Of a stretch of DNA of 64,000 bases, positions 60,065-64,000 are shown in pieces. Under the pieces are notes generated by a model. The model ran no database searches, had not been told where the DNA came from, and saw only the letters and a program-made list of their open reading frames with translations. Position numbers and translations under genes: made by a program. How positions within the stretch are numbered: position 1 is the first letter of the stretch; every line of letters begins with the position of its first letter. The stretch comes from Membranipora membranacea (taxonomy: Eukaryota > Bryozoa > Gymnolaemata > Cheilostomatida > Membraniporidae): assembly GCA_914767715.1 (NCBI GenBank), contig OU612067.1:25208162-25272161 (forward strand), read 5' to 3'.

Positions 60065-63000
60065 TCACTTCCTAATCTGATTAATGTTCACATAGTCTTT
60101 CGTTGGGGTGATGTTTGTGTACAAATTGTTATCATTACCAGAGAGAGAATTGACTTTAATAAACTGCAAGTTTGTTTCGTCATACACATGATCATCTTCT
60201 GTATAAGTACTGCTAAGCCTCTCATCTCTAGAACCTGTGGTAGTATACTGGTGATTATCGCCTGATGATACCGCATTACGATTAACGCTCTCATAGTTGA
60301 GTTGAGGGTCCAGTTGAGCATAGATATGGCTGTTGTAAGTACCATCTGATAATGTAGTTGGATCAGCTCTGGGTGCAGAGTGAGATTCCAGCTGCAAGTC
60401 CTCATAGTCTCTCAGCTCTAAATTGATAGAAAAAGCAACATATTCTTTAAGATGAGTTATGTATCAGACTTTTTAAGATAGGACAGCTAAACACCAGCTA
60501 GGGGTCAAAGCAATAAGGTTTTAAGCAGAACTGAAAGTCATGAGTAGCTAGCTGCAATTCTTAGGAGTTATGATGCAGGTGTGTTGTTTCGAGAGTCCCA
60601 CTGGAGGATTGTTCCTGATTGGCCTCTTTTTACCCAAAGCATTCTCAGATACACCTAGAAAGCTGTCATTGAGCTGTCGAATGACCCCAATGCTGAAAGC
60701 CATTCGTAATTCTCAATCAGGCAACAATCTACTGTCAGAGTGAAGTGTCTGCATTCTTAATTAGGGAATCTTGTAACATTTATGCTTGTCATTTATGGTA
60801 ACACAGAATCGAATCTTACAAGAGGCACATGTTATGCCTTACTATGTTTGGATATGTCATCAAGTGAACAGGTTAGAAAACAAAATATGTCTTCTTTGAT
60901 TCTCACAAACAAAGTCTGCCAAAAGATACCTAGGAGATCTTAGACAGGGGATTCTCTTGCTGATATAATCATTCTAAGAGATAAAGCCTGTTTTTAAATC
61001 AATTATTTATTTTAAAATCCTACCAAGTAAAGTATTCGCAGGAGAAAAAACAGCTAGTTTTAAGGCTAGCCAATATTTACACTTCCTTGTTACTCTATAT
61101 AGACTTCCCGCACAGATAACTTTAGCTATCATATACTCTGCTCCTAGTAGTTGCCAGGGCAAAACATAATATTCATAAATGATGGATTTAATGATCAAAT
61201 TTTATAACTCACCACCAATGTTTCCAGCATCAGTTCTCTTGTCATCATTATTTGCCCTGTAAACGAGAGAAGTGACAAGATTAATAAGAGCTGTTTAGAA
61301 GAAGTTTCACCTGTACACAACATGAACTTAGATGAATCAGTTAGACCATGTAAGTGTAACATAATACCTAAGTGGTCGAAAGAACATAGGACCTCTGCGG
61401 GAAATCAAAGAACGAACGTTGCAGCATGGTGGTCAAAGTGCGACGGCCCTATCCATCTATCCTATCCAATCCTATCCAATTGACTATCATAAAGTATTTG
61501 AAATAATGGGACTTAGCAGAGAGATAGTCGGACAGTCCTGGACAGGCTTCACAATAGGCAGGGAAGAATATTGCACACACACACACCTGTTTCTTTTGTT
61601 TCTCTGACGCACAAAAACAGCCACTAACATGATACCGATAATAAGAAGTAATCCTCCACCGCCCGCACTGCCTGCTATTGTTGATATCGTGCTGTCTTGT
61701 GTTGCCTCATCACTTGTCTGCATGTCTGCTAAATCTTGTGAGGTTGAACTGTAAACAACTGTAATGTATATTGGACCATTAGAAGCAATTCCAAACTAAG
61801 GCGGATAACAACAAAATCGTTTATTTTTGGACATACATACGTATTTCTTGCGCGGTTCCTCATACATTTTTATGCCATCTATGTGCTAATGTCTAACTGT
61901 AATATTGAATACAAACCAAATTCTAATAGTTACCATGTATTACTTTGGAGTTGCCCGCCACACATGAAGTAAAGGTGACTCCCATTTGTACATGGGCCAA
62001 GTTGTATCGCAGCTAACTATAAGGAAAATGGCACCTGCAAACCTTGATGTACCTACTTGGCCTCCTTGATGCTGGTGTTGTTGAGTTGCAGGTCGGTTTT
62101 GGATTTTCCCAAGTTCCATTCAAACAATGGCTGTATATGCTCGTCTCATCGGTGCATGTTATATTAAAGTTGAAGTCGTGTAGGTTTCCGAGACGTGATA
62201 TCAGAGCGGTGTTAGGAATCACCGGGCAACTTATCACTGAAATGGAGTTAAGCATGTTGCGTTTTCAATGCCACCATTAAAATTTGTTGATCTATTATGT
62301 TTCATCATTAGAGGAAACGTTTTCCATTTCCGTTTTTGACATCGTGAACAAGGTAAGATCATTAAGTTATCGATTCGCTTACCATAGATAGCATAGATCA
62401 ATGAAAGATATTTCAAAAGAAGATACAAACTTAATGTGTGCAGTAGTTCCTCCAGGTCACTAGGTCACTGGATGAACCTAATTCAGTTTGTTTAATCATT
62501 AAGATCATTTTTCAAATATTTACCAGTATGGTCATTTCAATGCCTTACAAGCGTACCAAAGCAAAAAAAAGTGATATGGCCAAGATGGATATTTTCTACA
62601 ATTGCAACAATCTATGTCAGATGGCATTGGGCTTACCTATGTAGCTAATAAGAAATCCTAGGTAGTTTTGACCTCGCGAGACATCCTGAGTCGTGAAGAT
62701 GAAAATCAGAGTGCTTTACTGGGAGATGATATTAAAAGTGCTTTCTCTGGGATTGTCTCTCCCTCCACCACATCCATACAGCTCAATGTCTCCGTCATAG
62801 ATAGAAAACTGATCAAGTCTTTTATTATCAATTTTATTAGCGGTAGTAACACAGTCCCAAACAGACAAATTACCTATGTTAAACCTTATGTATTTGATGT
62901 GTAATCTTGTGCTTGCAGGTGGTATAGTCATTGTCAATACGTTGGAGCTGGGTCTAGGATAAAAGGTAGAGGAGGATACTCCGAAGTTGAAACCTTCATG

Positions 63001-63077
63001 GCTGGCTATAAATCCTGATGCCGTTGTAGCAGGCCAAGAATCCCCCTCTCTAGGTAGAAAATAGATGTTTTCTTCAA
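60065..63077 (-). CDS. Receptor C: CUB2-sushi-TM-long tyrosine tail, 5' partial, one stop
   Basis: Visible exons: 63077-62637 (CUB2; GFIASHEGFNF, LTMTIPPAST, DQFSIYDGDIELYGCGGG), 62236-62057 (sushi; ISCPVIPN, FNITC, HCLNGTWENPKPTC), 61758-61587 (stalk and membrane segment IAGSAGGGGLLLIIGIMLVA, then RQRNKRN), 61256-61213 and 60417-60065 (tail). Phases 1, 1, 2, 1 match copy B. The tail of about 115 residues in the last exon has nine tyrosines: DYEDL, TYNSH, IYAQL, NYESV, QYTTT, TYTED, VYDET, LYTNI, DYVNI. LNYESV fits the ITIM pattern; YTNI and YVNI fit pYxN Grb2 sites. An in-frame TAA at 62716-62718 interrupts CUB2; everything beyond stays open, so it is a recent lesion or an error. CUB1 and the signal peptide lie beyond the window. 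Confidence 0.75.
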
Positions 63078-64000
63078 CTGAAAATAAACAAAAGTACGCT
63101 ATTTACACCATTTACAACATTTCTTGTAATTACAATGTACTGAATAATTGATGATTATTTAATATCTAACAGCCTTACTTCCAATTGCTTTCACTTTCCT
63201 TAGCCAAGGCTCCCAAGCTAAGGGGTGAAATGGGTCGGCGAAAACAAGTAGGGTCTGGTATCGAATATGTCTAAAAGTTAGCATTTGGGTATGTGTGAAA
63301 CAAACTGAACTTGCTGAGGTCTGGAAAAACAAGTTTATACCTGACAAATAATACAGAAAGTACTGCAGTTTGAACAAAGAGTCATGCACAGTTTCAATCA
63401 TGATTGCAAAATCAAAGCACCAGAAGACTAGTCAGTGCAAAATCTAATTAACATGAATAGAGTCGTGTTCCCTAATCTACATAGATAAGTATAGATAATG
63501 ATAAAGTTGGCATACGTTTTGCAGGCATACAGGCGTGGTGGCCTAGTGCCATGATTCATGACTGATTATCATATGGAACCGGGTTCGATCCAGGGTGGTG
63601 GAGCTTTTTGACCAACGAGCAGTACATGGTGCTAGTAATTTGTTGCACAACTGCTATGGTTAGGCCTGAGTGAGAGGGTATCAGCAAAAATAAAACATGA
63701 CAGCGCCATGTATACCTGGAGAGACAAGTTCGGGTCTAGGCCCTGTTTCATTCCTATCCCAGGCTGCTCTTTTCTTTTGCGATTGAACTCAATCATGTCG
63801 AAGGATAATAGTAAAATTTCCATGTGAAAATTTCATTAGGCACAGCAACCATCTTCAACTCTTCCAGCCATATATTTATGACACTATTTTCATGGCAAAA
63901 AATACATTGAAATATTTGTTATCAAAGTTATGCAGCATTAATCATAACCTTCAGTTTGTCCATGGAGGCCCCAAGTCCCTAGTTTGTCTAAACTTTGAAT
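63078..64000. other. Intron of receptor C with SINE-like tRNA remnant
   Basis: No CUB1 exon is found here, so the intron extends past the window. At about 63533-63610 a tRNA-like stretch has an A box (GTGGCCTAGTG), a B box (GGGTTCGATCC) and a T run, but no acceptor pairing: a SINE head or tRNA pseudogene. Confidence 0.45.

Noticed and set aside
60088-60405. Alternative frame of 105 codons over receptor C's tail exon
   Set aside because: Shadow frame; the chosen frame fits splice phase and has the tyrosine motifs.
63533-63610. Second tRNA gene
   Set aside because: Same problem: the T arm is imperfect and the acceptor stem is absent.

Overview
The window is animal nuclear DNA: AT-rich, with small multi-exon genes (GT-AG introns of about 0.1-1 kb) and many transposons. 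The gene content (dystroglycan-like protein, plakin repeats, CUB/sushi receptors with tyrosine tails, an RPL4 fragment) says metazoan. The low AT-biased composition and unusual domain architectures suggest a non-bilaterian such as a sponge or cnidarian, but I cannot fix the lineage from sequence alone.

Layout. 1-1163 (+): the 3' end of a receptor gene (copy A). About 1935-7102 (+): a dystroglycan-like gene built from four tandem modules. 8255-11676 (-): a gene encoding about 13 copies of an F-x-D-A-P motif. 13.38-13.86 kb (+): promoter and first two exons of RPL4 with nothing downstream. 13.9-17.25 kb: nested DNA transposons. 17.25-18.49 kb (-): broken receptor copy E. 18.9-23.9 kb and 35.2-37.9 kb: repeated segments, the second carrying a duplicate of the last two exons of the plakin-repeat gene, which lies at 22961-31317 (-). 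31.9-34.3 kb (-): 3'-truncated receptor copy D. 37.9-39.8 kb (-): receptor pseudogene D2. 40350-46917: an LTR retroelement without coding capacity. 48.2-51.8 kb: a broken LINE framed by inverted repeats. 52774-57872 (-): the complete receptor B. 58.7-59.2 kb: a pogo/Tigger-like remnant. 60065-63077 (-): receptor C, whose 5' end lies outside the window.

The main theme is a clustered family of single-pass receptors (signal peptide, two CUB-like domains, one sushi/CCP domain, a Gly-rich membrane segment and a cytoplasmic tail rich in phosphotyrosine-type motifs). Six copies are visible: B is intact, A and C are partial (C has one in-frame stop), and D, D2 and E are broken. Copies A and B share one tail type and C has another, so similar ectodomains are joined to different signalling tails. 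This birth-and-death pattern resembles immune or allorecognition receptor clusters, which is an inference. The large segmental repeats give natural empty sites that date and delimit three transposon insertions.
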